Part shown: positions 48,025-57,597 of the stretch, piece by piece
Layout: each line of letters starts with the position of its first letter
Numbering within the stretch: the stretch's first letter is position 1
Source of the DNA: Fodinibacter luteus
Lineage (GTDB): Bacteria; Actinomycetota; Actinomycetes; Actinomycetales; Dermatophilaceae
Assembly (NCBI RefSeq): GCF_039541575.1
Contig: NZ_BAABGM010000008.1
Span: 62,001 to 126,000, forward strand
Direction of reading: 5' to 3'
DNA: 64,000 nucleotides
Position numbers and translations under genes: made by a program
The notes under the pieces: generated by a model
What the model was told of the DNA's origin: nothing
What the model saw: only the letters and a program-made list of their open reading frames with translations
Databases searched by the model: none

Positions 48025-48753
48025 TCATCCCCCGAGGTCGCCGGCCGCGTCCACGTCGAGGAGCCACAGGGTGCGTTCCTGACCGTGCACGTGCGCGGCC
48101 GGGGTGGTCTCGAAGGGCGCGCCGCGCACGCCCCGCCGCACGGCATCCGCCTTGTCCGCCCCGCTCACGAGGAACCAGACCTCCCGCGAGCGCTCGAGGC
48201 ACTCGCGGGTCAGGGAGACCCGGGTGGGTGGGGGTTTCGGCGAGTCGTGGACGGCGATCGCGATCGCGTCGCGCGACGCGGCTGCTGGGTGGTGGGGGAA
48301 GAGCGAGGCGACGTGGCCGTCGGGCCCGACCCCGAGCACCATGACGTCGAAGGCGCCGCCGCCGTGGGCCCGCAGGGTCGCCTCGTACGCCCGGGCGCTC
48401 GCCTCGGCGCTGGCGCTCGCGTCGGGGCCGGGGACCCGGTGGACCGTGGCCGGGTCGAGCCCGAGGGCCGACAGCCCCGCTTCGTCGTTCTGGGTGTCGT
48501 TGCGGTCGGGGTCCCCCGCGGGCAGGTAGCGCTCGTCCCCCCACCAGACGTGGACGCGCGACCAGTCGACGGCGTCCCGGGCCGGGACGCGGGTGAGCGA
48601 GCTGACGAGCTGCGACCCCATGGACCCGCCGGTCATCGACACGTGCGCCTCGCCCCGGGCCGACTGCGCGTCGACGAGGGCGACGACGAGCCGGGCGGCG
48701 GCGGTGTCGGCGAGGCCCTGCCGGGTCGGGTGGACGACGACCGTCGTGGTCAT
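48025..48753 (-). CDS. pgl: 6-phosphogluconolactonase
   Basis: The 242-residue protein has the DevB/Pgl signature: VSMTGGSMGSQLVSSL near the start, VHVWWGDERYLPAGDPDRND, LGVGPDGHVASLFPHHPA, and the C-terminal VSGADKADAVRRGV. It opens 6-phosphogluconolactone to 6-phosphogluconate, the second oxidative step. AAGGAGGAA lies upstream of its ATG and the ATG overlaps the opcA stop (ATGA, 48750-48753), so it is co-translated with its metabolic partners. Confidence 0.95.
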   Translation of the reverse strand: MTTTVVVHPTRQGLADTAAARLVVALVDAQSARGEAHVSMTGGSMGSQLVSSLTRVPARDAVDWSRVHVWWGDERYLPAGDPDRNDTQNDEAGLSALGLDPATVHRVPGPDASASAEASARAYEATLRAHGGGAFDVMVLGVGPDGHVASLFPHHPAAASRDAIAIAVHDSPKPPPTRVSLTRECLERSREVWFLVSGADKADAVRRGVRGAPFETTPAAHVHGQERTLWLLDVDAAGDLGG

Positions 48754-49886
48754 CGGCGTTCCTCCTTCGCCTTCGCGAGCCGGCGTGCCGCGGCCTGGTG
48801 CACGCGGTCCGGTTCGTCGGCCTTCGGCGGCATGGGCTGCGCCTCGACCATCGCGCTGCTCCCGCTCGCCCGGGCCGCTCGACGCAGGCGCTTGACCGTG
48901 CGCTCGGCCTCGGCCACCGACGGGGCCTGACCCGCCCGCACGACCTCGCTGGCCGGCCTGCGGGACAGCCGCACCTTCTCCAGCCCGACGGTGAGCGCCT
49001 CGTGGTAGACCTCGTCGGGGTCGAGGCGGTGCAGCTCGTCGGCGAGGCACTCGGCGTCACCGCGGTGCGCGAGGGCGATGGTGCGGTCGGGCTGGCCGGG
49101 GTGCGACAGCGTCCCGGTGTTGCCGTCCTGGGGGCGGACGAGGTCGATCGTGCCGCTCGCCCGCTCGAGGCGCACCGAGATGACGCCGGAGCGGTTGCGC
49201 GAGCGGGCGAGGGTCACCGGGCAGCGCAGCCGTGACGCGAGCCAGCCGGCGAGCAGCTCGCCCGACGGGGAGTCCGCCGCCGCGACGACCGTCGCCGCCG
49301 TGACCGGCTCGAAGGGCGGCTGGTCGAGCGCGGCGGCGAGCACCGCCCGCCACAGCGTGATGCGGGACCAGGCGAGGTCGCCGTCGCCCGGGGCGTAGCA
49401 CTCGGACAGCCGCCGGAGCACGGTGCGGGGAGCGCTCGACGAGCGCGCGGCGTCGGTGACCCGCCGCTGCGCCATGACGCCGATGGGGTCCTGCGCGGGG
49501 TTGCGCGGGCCGTTGCTCGGCCACCACGCGACGATGGGGGAGTCGGCGAGCAGCAGCGGGGTCACGACGGCGCGCCCGTGCCCGGCGAGCGGGCCGAACA
49601 GCCGCAGCACGACGACCTCGGAGGCGCCGGCGTCCCCCCCGACGCGGATCTGGCCGTCGAGGCGGGCGGCGCCGCGCCGGGTGCCCGTGACGACGACGAT
49701 GATCCGGCACGGGTGCTGCCGGCTCGCGTCGTTGGCCGTGGCGATGGCCGACTCGGCCTCGGACTCGTCGACGACGACGATGAGGGTGAGGACGCGCGAG
49801 AGCGCCATCGAGCCGGTGTCGGCCCGCAGCCGGACGAGCCGCCGTGAGATGTCGCCCGTCGTCGTGCTCGGCAGGTCGACGATCAC
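48750..49886 (-). CDS. opcA: OpcA, glucose-6-phosphate dehydrogenase assembly protein
   Basis: The 378-residue protein begins MIVDLPSTTTGDISRRLV, the usual OpcA start. This selects GTG 49886, which overlaps the zwf stop by 4 bp, over a GTG 12 bases upstream. Middle motifs include HPCRIIVVVTGT, SEVVVLRLFGPLAGH and LLLADSPIVAWWP. OpcA is an allosteric partner that assembles and activates G6PDH in cyanobacteria and actinobacteria. The Lys/Arg-rich C-terminus (HQAAARRLAKAKEERR) is typical. Its position between zwf and pgl is the standard actinobacterial order. Confidence 0.95.
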   Translation of the reverse strand: MIVDLPSTTTGDISRRLVRLRADTGSMALSRVLTLIVVVDESEAESAIATANDASRQHPCRIIVVVTGTRRGAARLDGQIRVGGDAGASEVVVLRLFGPLAGHGRAVVTPLLLADSPIVAWWPSNGPRNPAQDPIGVMAQRRVTDAARSSSAPRTVLRRLSECYAPGDGDLAWSRITLWRAVLAAALDQPPFEPVTAATVVAAADSPSGELLAGWLASRLRCPVTLARSRNRSGVISVRLERASGTIDLVRPQDGNTGTLSHPGQPDRTIALAHRGDAECLADELHRLDPDEVYHEALTVGLEKVRLSRRPASEVVRAGQAPSVAEAERTVKRLRRAARASGSSAMVEAQPMPPKADEPDRVHQAAARRLAKAKEERR

Positions 49887-51427
49887 GGCAGCCTCCACTC
49901 GCGTCCGTCGCGCCGCATCATCGCGTCGGCGCCCGCGGGGCCCCAGCCCCCGGCCAGGTACTGCTCGGGTGCCCGGCCCTTCCTCGCCCAGAACTGCTCG
50001 ATGGGGTCGAGGATCTGCCAGGACAGCTCGACCTCCTCGTGGCGGGGGAAGAGCGGCGGCTCGCCGAGGAGGACGTCGAGGATGAGGCGCTCGTAGGCCT
50101 CGGGGGAGGACGCGGTGAAGGCGCGACCGTACCCGAAGTCCATCGAGACGTCGCGGACCTCCATCTGCGCGCCCGGCACCTTGGCGCCGAACCGCAGCGT
50201 CACGCCCTCGTCGGGCTGGACCCGGATGACGACCGCGTTCTGGCCGAGCTCCTCGGTGGCCGTGGACTTGAACGGCAGGTGCGGCGCGGTCTTGAAGACG
50301 ACGGCGATCTCGGTGACCCGCTTGCCGAGCCGCTTGCCGGTGCGCAGGTAGAACGGCACCCCGGCCCAGCGCCGCGTGTCGACGTCGAGGCGGACCGCGG
50401 CGTACGTCTCGGTGCGCGACCCGGCGGCGACCCCCTGCTCCTCGAGGTACCCCACGACCTCCTCACCGCCCTGCCAGCCCCTCGCGTACTGCCCGCGGGC
50501 CGTGCCCTCGGCGAGGTCGTCGGGCAGGCGCACCGCCGACAGCACCTTCTCCTTCTCCAGGCGCAGCCCCTGCGCGTCGAAGGAGACCGGCTCCTCCATC
50601 GCGGTGAGGGCCAGGAGCTGGAGGAGGTGGTTCTGGATGACGTCGCGCGCCGCGCCGATGCCGTCGTAGTAGCCCGCGCGGCCGCCGATGCCGATGTCCT
50701 CGGCCATCGTGATCTGCACGTGGTCGACGTAGTTGGCGTTCCAGACCGGCTCGAACATCTGGTTCGCGAAGCGCAGCGCGAGCAGGTTCTGGACGGTCTC
50801 CTTGCCGAGGTAGTGGTCGATCCGGAACACCGAGTCGGCCGGGAAGACCTTCTCGACGATGGTGTTGAGCTCGCGCGCCGAGGCCAGGTCGTGACCGAAC
50901 GGCTTCTCGATGACGACCCGCCGCCACGATCCCTGGTGGGGGGTCGAGAGGCCGGAGCGTTCGAGCTGCTCGCACACGGTGGCGAACGACGACGGCGGGA
51001 TGGACAGGTAGAACGCGTGGTTGCCGCCCGTGCCGCGCTGCTCGTCGAGCGCGCGGACCGTCTCGGCGAGCAGGTCGAACGCCGCGTCGTCGTCGAAGCT
51101 GCCGGGCACGAAGCGCACACCCTCGGACAGCGAGCGCCAGACCTCCTCGCGGAACGGCGTGCGGGCCCGCTCGCGCACCGACTCGTAGACGATCTTCCCG
51201 AAGTCCTGGTCGGCCCAGTCGCGGCGTGCGAACCCGACGAGCGAGAAGCCGGGCGGGAGCAGGCCCCGGTTCGCGAGGTCGTAGATCGCCGGCACGAGCT
51301 TCTTGCGGGCGAGGTCGCCGGTGACCCCGAAGAGCACCATCGAGCAGGGGCCGGCGATCCGCGGCAGGCGCTTGTCGCGGGGGTCGCGCAGCGGGTTCGA
51401 GGTGGCGGTGACGCGGGCGGGGCTCAC
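49883..51427 (-). CDS. zwf: Glucose-6-phosphate 1-dehydrogenase
   Basis: The 514-residue protein has the NADP-binding LFGVTGDLARKKLVPAIYD near residue 28 and the substrate/catalytic motif RIDHYLGKETVQN, with the catalytic His region in place. The start is GTG 51427 (VSPARVTATSNPL), overlapping the pgi stop (GTGA). It oxidises glucose 6-phosphate to 6-phosphogluconolactone, making NADPH. It is directly coupled to its activator OpcA downstream and to pgi upstream, which joins glycolytic entry to the oxidative branch. Confidence 0.97.
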   Translation of the reverse strand: MSPARVTATSNPLRDPRDKRLPRIAGPCSMVLFGVTGDLARKKLVPAIYDLANRGLLPPGFSLVGFARRDWADQDFGKIVYESVRERARTPFREEVWRSLSEGVRFVPGSFDDDAAFDLLAETVRALDEQRGTGGNHAFYLSIPPSSFATVCEQLERSGLSTPHQGSWRRVVIEKPFGHDLASARELNTIVEKVFPADSVFRIDHYLGKETVQNLLALRFANQMFEPVWNANYVDHVQITMAEDIGIGGRAGYYDGIGAARDVIQNHLLQLLALTAMEEPVSFDAQGLRLEKEKVLSAVRLPDDLAEGTARGQYARGWQGGEEVVGYLEEQGVAAGSRTETYAAVRLDVDTRRWAGVPFYLRTGKRLGKRVTEIAVVFKTAPHLPFKSTATEELGQNAVVIRVQPDEGVTLRFGAKVPGAQMEVRDVSMDFGYGRAFTASSPEAYERLILDVLLGEPPLFPRHEEVELSWQILDPIEQFWARKGRAPEQYLAGGWGPAGADAMMRRDGREWRLP

Positions 51428-53061
51428 GGGCGGCCCCGGCCGAGCGCGGCACGCACCTGCTCGAGCCCCGCGTCGTGCGACGTCAGGTGCAGGCGCAGCA
51501 CCGGGCGGCCGTGGTCGGCGAGGACCGCGGCGTCGCCACCTGCCTGCGCCGCGATGAACTCGCCGAAGGTGAAGTCGCGCCCCGGCACGGGGAGGTCCTG
51601 CGCCGGCGCGGTCGTCACCTGCACGTACACACCCGTCGCGGGACCGCCCTTGTGGTACTGCCCGGTCGAGTGGAGGAAGCGGGGCCCCCAGCCGAACGTC
51701 GCCGGGCGCCCGGTGCGGTCGAACAGGTCCCGGGCGACGTGCTCGAGGTCGGCGTCCGACTCGCGGTCGAGGTAGGCCATGACGGCGACGTAGCCCCGCT
51801 CGCGGTCGAGCTGCCCGAGCAGCGCGTCGACCGCCGCGTCGACGGTCGTCGCGTCGCCGAGCCAGTCGCCCCCGAGCGCCGTCACGGCGACGGCGCCGTC
51901 GGTGAACGCCGGCTCCTCGCCCGCGCCGATGCCGGCCTCGAGCAGCTCGCGGGCCGCGGCCTTGGCGCTCTCGACGTCGGGCTGGTCGAAGGGGCTGATG
52001 CCGAGCAGCCGGCCGGCGACCGCCGTCGCGGCCTCCCAGAGCAGCAGCTGGGCGCCGAGCGGGCCTGCGACGGTCACGAGGGAGGATGCCGTCGCGGGAG
52101 TCGCGTGGTCGGCGTCGGCGTCGGCGTCGTGGTCGGACGCGACGAGGCGCACGACCGTGCCGTCGTCGTAGAGGCGCGCGGGCTCGGCGCCGACGGCGAC
52201 GACGGGCAGGATGCCGGTGCCGTCCTTGCCCGTGGACTCGGCGATGAGCTGCTCGGCCCAGGCGCCGAATCCGACGTTCTCGGTGCCGGCGTCGACGAGG
52301 ACGAGCTTGTCGCGCAGGGGCTCGGTGCCCGCCATCGCGGCGCCGAGGCGCAGCGCAGGGTTGGCGTCGTCGTCTTCCGCGAGCACGTCGGCCACCGCCT
52401 CGGCGTCGTCGAGGAGCGCCTCGATGTCGGCGCCGGCGAGCCCGCTCGGGACGAGCCCGAAGGCCGTGAGCGCGGAGTAGCGCCCACCGACGTCGGGGTC
52501 GGCGTTGACGACGCGGAAGCCCCCGGCCCGTGCGGCGGCGTCGAGCGGGCTGCCGGGGTCGGTGACGACGACCATCCGCGCCGCCGGGTCGAGGCCGGCA
52601 TCCCGGAAGGCCTGCTCGAAGGCCCGGCGCTGGCTGTCGGTCTCGACCGTGGAGCCCGACTTGCTCGACACGACGACGACGGTGCGGTCGAGGTCGGTCA
52701 GGGCCGCCCGGACGACGTCGGGGTCGGACGAGTCGAGCACGACGATCGGGACACCGGCCGTCGCGCAGATGACCTCGGGGGCCAGGGACGAGCCGCCCAT
52801 GCCGCACAGGACGACGCGGTCGTAGCCGGTGGCGGCGAGCTCGTCGCGCAGCGCCGCGACCTCGCCGACGAGGTGCCGCGAGGTGCGGTGCAGGCCGGTC
52901 CACGACAGCCGCTTGGCCGACTCCTCCTCGGCGGCCCGTCCCCACAGGGTGTGGTCGCGGGCGAAGAGCCGGCTCGCGACCCGGTCGGCCACGAGGGTCG
53001 GCACGTGCCGGGCGACCGCCTCGGCGGCGGCCCCGGTCGCGGTGACGTCGAGGGCGCTCAT
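51424..53061 (-). CDS. pgi: Glucose-6-phosphate isomerase
   Basis: The 545-residue protein has two SIS sugar-isomerase domains. The active-site strands include VVLCGMGGSSLAPEVI and VVVVSSKSGSTVETDSQ in the first half, the second half has ILPVVAVGAEPARLYDD, and QYHKGGPATGVYVQV lies near the end. It resembles the actinobacterial Pgi type that sits inside the transketolase operon rather than the classical long bacterial Pgi. It interconverts glucose 6-phosphate and fructose 6-phosphate. ATG overlaps the tal stop (ATGA, 53058-53061). Confidence 0.9.
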   Translation of the reverse strand: MSALDVTATGAAAEAVARHVPTLVADRVASRLFARDHTLWGRAAEEESAKRLSWTGLHRTSRHLVGEVAALRDELAATGYDRVVLCGMGGSSLAPEVICATAGVPIVVLDSSDPDVVRAALTDLDRTVVVVSSKSGSTVETDSQRRAFEQAFRDAGLDPAARMVVVTDPGSPLDAAARAGGFRVVNADPDVGGRYSALTAFGLVPSGLAGADIEALLDDAEAVADVLAEDDDANPALRLGAAMAGTEPLRDKLVLVDAGTENVGFGAWAEQLIAESTGKDGTGILPVVAVGAEPARLYDDGTVVRLVASDHDADADADHATPATASSLVTVAGPLGAQLLLWEAATAVAGRLLGISPFDQPDVESAKAAARELLEAGIGAGEEPAFTDGAVAVTALGGDWLGDATTVDAAVDALLGQLDRERGYVAVMAYLDRESDADLEHVARDLFDRTGRPATFGWGPRFLHSTGQYHKGGPATGVYVQVTTAPAQDLPVPGRDFTFGEFIAAQAGGDAAVLADHGRPVLRLHLTSHDAGLEQVRAALGRGRP

Positions 53062-54170
53062 GCCGAGGCCTTCTCGAGCTCGCGGGTGATCCCGGCGAGC
53101 AGCTCGCGCCACGAGGACTCGAACTTGTCGACGCCCTCCCGCTCGAGCTGGGCCGTGACCTCCGAGTACGAGATGCCGAGTCGCTCGAGGCTGTCGAGCA
53201 CCTCGGCGGCCTCGGCGTAGTAGGGCGTGACCGTGTCGCCGACGACCTCACCGTGGTCGGCCGTCGCCTCGAGCGTCTTCTCGGGCATCGTGTTGACGGT
53301 GCCGGGCGCGACGAGCTCGGTGACGTAGAGGGTGTCGGGGTACGCGGGGTCCTTGACCCCCGTCGACGCCCACAGCGGACGCTGGGCGTTGGCCCCGGCA
53401 TCCGCGAGCGAGCCCCACCGTGGGGTCGAGAAGACCTCCTCGAACGCCTGGTAGGCGAGCCGGGCGTTGGCGACCCCGGCCTTGCCGCGCAGGGCCGCGG
53501 CCTCCTCGGTGCCGAGGGCGTCGAGCCGGCCGTCGACCTCGGTGTCGACGCGCGAGACGAAGAAGGACGCGACGGAGTGGATCGTCGACAGGTCGCGACC
53601 GTGCTCACGGGCCTGCTCGAGGCCGGTGAGGAAGGCGTTCATGACCGCCCGGTAGCGGTCGAGGGCGAAGATGAGGGTCACGTTGACCGAGACCCCGGAC
53701 GCGAGCACCTGGCTGATCGCCGGCAGGCCCTCGACCGTCGCCGGGATCTTGATGAGCACGTTCGGGCGGTCGACCGCCGCCGCGAGGGCCGTGGCCTCCT
53801 CGACGGTGCGTGCGGTGTCGTGGGCCAGGCGCGGGTCGACCTCGATCGACACCCGGCCGTCGCGGCCCCCGGTGGCCTCGTGGACCGGTCGGAAGACGTC
53901 GCACGCGTCACGGACGTCCTGGGTCGTGAGGGCGAAGACGGCCTCGTCGACGGTGCGGCCGGCCCCGGCGAGCTCACGGACCTGGGCGTCGTAGGCGTGG
54001 CCCTCGGCGAGCGCCGCCTGGAAGATCGACGGGTTCGTCGTGACGCCGACGATCCCGCGCTCGTCGATGAGCCGCTGGAGGTTGCCCGAGGTCAGGCGCT
54101 CGCGCGACAGGTCGTCGAGCCAGACGGAGACGCCGTGGGCGGCGAGGTCCTGCAGGGCGGTGCTCGTCAT
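53058..54170 (-). CDS. tal: Transaldolase
   Basis: The 370-residue TIM barrel contains the Schiff-base lysine in NVLIKIPATVEGLPAI, the substrate loop GVTTNPSIFQAAL near residue 42 and SVNVTLIFALDRYRAVMNAF. It is of the longer actinobacterial type that has a C-terminal extension (YYAEAAEVLDSLERLGISYS). It transfers a dihydroxyacetone unit from sedoheptulose 7-phosphate to glyceraldehyde 3-phosphate. ATG overlaps the tkt stop (ATGA) and its own stop overlaps pgi. Confidence 0.96.
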   Translation of the reverse strand: MTSTALQDLAAHGVSVWLDDLSRERLTSGNLQRLIDERGIVGVTTNPSIFQAALAEGHAYDAQVRELAGAGRTVDEAVFALTTQDVRDACDVFRPVHEATGGRDGRVSIEVDPRLAHDTARTVEEATALAAAVDRPNVLIKIPATVEGLPAISQVLASGVSVNVTLIFALDRYRAVMNAFLTGLEQAREHGRDLSTIHSVASFFVSRVDTEVDGRLDALGTEEAAALRGKAGVANARLAYQAFEEVFSTPRWGSLADAGANAQRPLWASTGVKDPAYPDTLYVTELVAPGTVNTMPEKTLEATADHGEVVGDTVTPYYAEAAEVLDSLERLGISYSEVTAQLEREGVDKFESSWRELLAGITRELEKASA

Positions 54171-56464
54171 CGTCGGGCTGCCTTCCCGGCCGAGGCCGCG
54201 CTCTTGCGGCTCGGGGCCTTCTTCGTGGGGACGTCGGTACCGGTGTCCTTGCGCGAGCGCGGTGCGGTGTCGTTCACGGCGGGCACGAGGCCGGCCCGGC
54301 GGGCGGCCGCGAGGGAGTCCTTCGCGGCCCTGACGACCTTCTCGGGGGTGAACCCGAACTCCCGGAAGATGGTCTGCGCGTCGGCCGAGGCCCCGAAGTG
54401 CTCGATGCTGACGCACCGTCCCGCGTCGCCGACGAGGTCGTGCCAGCCCATCGCGACACCGGCCTCGACGCTGACCCGGGCCCGCACGGCCGGGGGCAGC
54501 ACCTTGTTCTGGTAGGCCCGGGGCTGCTCCTCGAACCACTCCCGGCACGGCATCGAGACCACGCGGGTCGCGACCCCGGATGCCTCGAGGCGCCGGCGCG
54601 CCTCGAGGGCGAGCGAGACCTCCGAACCGGTCGCGATGATGATGACGTCGGGGGCGCCCGACGACGCGTCGACGAGGACGTAGGCGCCCTTGGCGACGCC
54701 CGCCACGGAGGCGTGCTCGGTGCGGTCGACGACGGGCAGGTTCTGGCGGGAGAGCGCGATGCCGGCGGTGCGGCCGCGCCGCAGGACCTCGGCCCAGGCG
54801 GCCGCCGTCTCGTTGGCGTCGGCGGGGCGCACGACGTCGAGGCCCGGCATCGCCCGCAGCGACGCGAGGTGCTCGATCGGCTGGTGCGTCGGGCCGTCCT
54901 CGCCGAGGCCGACCGAGTCGTGCGTCCACACGAACGTCACCGGCAGCTGCTGGATCGCCGCGAGCCGCACGGCGGGGCGCATGTAGTCGGAGAAGACGAG
55001 GAACGTGCCGCCGTACGGCCGGGTGAGCCCCTCGAGGGCGATGCCGTTGAGGATCATGCCCATGGCGTTCTCGCGGATGCCGAAGTGCAGGGTGCGGCCG
55101 TACGGCCCGCCCTTCCACTCGCGCGTCTGCTTGCCCTTGGGGATGAACGACGCCTCGCCCGCCATCGTCGTGTTGTTGGACTCGGCGAGGTCGGCCGACC
55201 CGCCCCACAGCTCGGGCAGGCCGGCGGCGAGCGCGCCGAGCACCTTGCCGGATGCCGCGCGCGTCGCCAGACCCTTGGGGTCGGGGTCGAACACCGGCAG
55301 GGCCCGGTCGAACCCGTCGGGCAGGCGGCCGTCGACGAGCCGGTCGAGCAGGGCCGCGCGCTCGGGCTCGGACCGGCGCCACGCGGCATACGTCCTGTCC
55401 CAGGCCTTGTGGGCGGCCTTGCCGCGGGCGCGCACCTCACGGGCCCGGGCCAGGACGTCGCGCTCGACCTGGAAGGACTTCGCCGGGTCGAAGCCGAGGA
55501 GCTCCTTGGTCGCCGCGACCTCGGCCGCCCCGAGGGCCGACCCGTGCGACTTGCCCGTCCCCCTGGCGTTCGGTGCCGGCCACGCGATGACGGTGTGCAG
55601 CCGCACGAGGGTCGGCCGGGTGCGTGACCGCCTGCTCCGCTGGAGCGCGCCGAGGAGGGCATCGACGTCCTCGGTGTAGTCGGCGGTGCCGGCCGGGTCG
55701 TCCGAGCGACGCCAGTCGACGTCGACGACCTCCCAGCCGTAGGCCTCGTAGCGCTTCGCGACGTCCTCGCTGAACGAGATGTCGGTGTCGTCCTCGATCG
55801 AGATCTGGTTCGCGTCGTAGACGACGGTGAGGTTGCCGAGCTCCTGGTGGCCGGCGAGCGAGGACGCCTCGGAGGCGACGCCCTCCATGATGTCGCCGTC
55901 GGAGGCGAGGACCCACACGTGGTGGTCGAACGGGCTGGTCCCGGGAGCGGCGTCGGGGTCCAGCAGCCCCCGCTGGCGACGCTGAGCCATCGCCATGCCG
56001 ACCGCCGAGGCCAGGCCCGAGCCGAGCGGCCCGGTCGTGATCTCGACGCCGGCGGTGTGGTGGACCTCGGGGTGGCCGGGGGTGAGCGACCCCCACGTGC
56101 GCAGGGCCTTGAGGTCCTTGAGCCCCAGGCCGTAGCCGCTGAGGTAGAGCTGCACGTACTGGGTGAGGGAGGAGTGCCCGCACGACAGGACGAAGCGGTC
56201 CCGACCGAGCCACGCGGGGTCGGACGGGTCGTGCCGCATGACGTTCTGGTACAGCAGGTACGCGACGGGCGCGAGGCTCATCGCGGTGCCGGGGTGGCCG
56301 TTGCCGGTGTTCTGCACGGCGTCGGCCGCGAGGAGGCGCGCGGTGTCGACGGCACGCAGGTCGTGCTCGGTCCACCTCGCCCGCCTCATGACCGGGCGGG
56401 TGATCTCCCGGCTGCGGCCGGCGGTCGGTTTCGTGCTGCGGCTGCTCGTGGTCTTCGTGCTCAC
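54167..56464 (-). CDS. tkt: Transketolase
   Basis: The 765-residue enzyme has the thiamine diphosphate motif (LASDGDIMEGVASEASSLAG, then VVYDANQISIEDD), the pyrimidine-domain GPLGSGLASAVGMAMA, and VTFVWTHDSVGLGEDGPTHQP, which carries the conserved catalytic histidines. The Lys/Ala-rich C-terminal tail (PTKKAPSRKSAASAGKAARR) and Ser/Thr-rich N-terminus (STKTTSSRSTKPTAG) are extensions. GTG 56464 has AGGAGAGG upstream. A TAGGGT box on the minus strand at 56514-56519 is its promoter candidate, starting the seven-gene pentose phosphate operon. Confidence 0.97.
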   Translation of the reverse strand: MSTKTTSSRSTKPTAGRSREITRPVMRRARWTEHDLRAVDTARLLAADAVQNTGNGHPGTAMSLAPVAYLLYQNVMRHDPSDPAWLGRDRFVLSCGHSSLTQYVQLYLSGYGLGLKDLKALRTWGSLTPGHPEVHHTAGVEITTGPLGSGLASAVGMAMAQRRQRGLLDPDAAPGTSPFDHHVWVLASDGDIMEGVASEASSLAGHQELGNLTVVYDANQISIEDDTDISFSEDVAKRYEAYGWEVVDVDWRRSDDPAGTADYTEDVDALLGALQRSRRSRTRPTLVRLHTVIAWPAPNARGTGKSHGSALGAAEVAATKELLGFDPAKSFQVERDVLARAREVRARGKAAHKAWDRTYAAWRRSEPERAALLDRLVDGRLPDGFDRALPVFDPDPKGLATRAASGKVLGALAAGLPELWGGSADLAESNNTTMAGEASFIPKGKQTREWKGGPYGRTLHFGIRENAMGMILNGIALEGLTRPYGGTFLVFSDYMRPAVRLAAIQQLPVTFVWTHDSVGLGEDGPTHQPIEHLASLRAMPGLDVVRPADANETAAAWAEVLRRGRTAGIALSRQNLPVVDRTEHASVAGVAKGAYVLVDASSGAPDVIIIATGSEVSLALEARRRLEASGVATRVVSMPCREWFEEQPRAYQNKVLPPAVRARVSVEAGVAMGWHDLVGDAGRCVSIEHFGASADAQTIFREFGFTPEKVVRAAKDSLAAARRAGLVPAVNDTAPRSRKDTGTDVPTKKAPSRKSAASAGKAARR

Positions 56465-56513
56465 TGGGGCCTCTCCTGCGGGGGTCGTGCACACGGTGGG
56501 ACGGATCCCGACC

Positions 56514-56519
56514 ACCCTA
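56514..56519 (-). promoter_or_regulatory. -10 box of the tkt operon
   Basis: On the minus strand TAGGGT gives a leader of about 40 nt before the tkt GTG. It is set back to back with the ctaB box 45 bp away. Confidence 0.45.
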
Positions 56520-56563
56520 GTGTCTGGGGTACGGGTGTTTGGGGCCGCCGACGGGCGGACGGC

Positions 56564-56569
56564 TAGAAT
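56564..56569 (+). promoter_or_regulatory. -10 box of ctaB
   Basis: TAGAAT gives a leader of about 29 nt with GAAGGA before GTG 56605. Confidence 0.5.
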
Positions 56570-56604
56570 CGCCGGACACCCTCCAGGCCGACCCGAAGGA
56601 CGAC

Positions 56605-57549
56605 GTGGCCACGACCCCGATGACGACCGACACACCGTCGGTCCCGCGGCTCGGGCGACGCCGGACGGTGGCCGGCTACGTCGCCCTGACGAAGCCGCGC
56701 ATCATCGAGCTGCTGCTCGTCACGACGGTGCCGGTCATGTTCCTCGCCCAGGGCGGGGTGCCCCCGCTGTGGCTCGTCGTCGCGACCCTCGTCGGCGGCA
56801 CCCTGAGCGCCGGGGCCGCCAACACCTTCAACTCCGTCTACGACCGCGACATCGACCGGCTCATGCACCGCACGAGCAACCGGCCGATGGTCACCGGGGC
56901 GATCAGCACCCGCAACGCCCTCGTCTTCGGCGCCGTCCTCACCGTCGTCTCGACGCTGTGGTTCGCCCTCGTCGTCAACGTGCTGTCCGCCCTCCTGTCC
57001 CTGGCCGCGATCGCGCTCTACGCCGTCGGCTACACGATGCTGCTCAAGCGCCGCACGTCGCAGAACATCGTGTGGGGCGGCGTCGCCGGCTGCATGCCGA
57101 CCCTCATCGGCTGGTCCGCCGTGACCGGGACGGTCGGCTGGCCCGCGGTCGTGCTCTTCCTCGTCATCTTCTTCTGGACCCCGCCGCACTACTGGCCCCT
57201 GTCGATGGCCTTCCGCGACGACTACTCCGCCGCCGGCGTCCCGATGCTGCCGGTGGAGCAGGGCCCCGTCGCCGTCGGCCGCCAGATCGTCGCGTACTCC
57301 TGGGTCATGGTCGCGACCTCCCTCGTCCTCGTCCCGGTCGCCGGCATGGGGTGGGTGTACGCCGGCACCGCGCTGCTCGCAGGGCTGCTCTTCCTCGTCG
57401 AGGCCCACCGGCTGCTGCGGGCGGCCCGGGGCGGGCTCACCGGGGTCGCGCTCAAACCGATGCGGCTCTTCCACTACTCCATCACGTACGTCACGCTGCT
57501 CTTCCTCGCCGTCGCGGTCGACCCGCTGCTCCACGTCGCCATCGCCTGA
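56605..57549 (+). CDS. ctaB: Protoheme IX farnesyltransferase (heme O synthase)
   Basis: The 314-residue protein has nine hydrophobic spans and the UbiA-family prenyl-diphosphate motif N-x-x-x-D-x-x-x-D in NTFNSVYDRDIDRLMHR. Also present are the CtaB-specific TSNRPMVTG, the second Asp-rich loop FRDDYSAAGVPML and IVWGGVAGCMPTLIGW. It adds a farnesyl group to heme B in the membrane to make heme O for cytochrome oxidase. GTG 56605 fits the GAAGGA site; an ATG at 56620 is the alternative. The partner ctaA is 6.6 kb downstream on the other strand, with the catalase and regulator between them. Confidence 0.96.
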   Translation: MATTPMTTDTPSVPRLGRRRTVAGYVALTKPRIIELLLVTTVPVMFLAQGGVPPLWLVVATLVGGTLSAGAANTFNSVYDRDIDRLMHRTSNRPMVTGAISTRNALVFGAVLTVVSTLWFALVVNVLSALLSLAAIALYAVGYTMLLKRRTSQNIVWGGVAGCMPTLIGWSAVTGTVGWPAVVLFLVIFFWTPPHYWPLSMAFRDDYSAAGVPMLPVEQGPVAVGRQIVAYSWVMVATSLVLVPVAGMGWVYAGTALLAGLLFLVEAHRLLRAARGGLTGVALKPMRLFHYSITYVTLLFLAVAVDPLLHVAIA

Positions 57550-57555
57550 CGCGTC

Positions 57556-57584
57556 CAGCGCCGCTCACCCACGAGTCGGCGCTG
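57556..57584 (+). terminator. ctaB terminator hairpin
   Basis: CAGCGCCG (57556-57563) pairs with CGGCGCTG (57577-57584), 6 nt beyond the ctaB stop. Confidence 0.7.
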
Positions 57585-57597
57585 CGGCCCGGGATGG

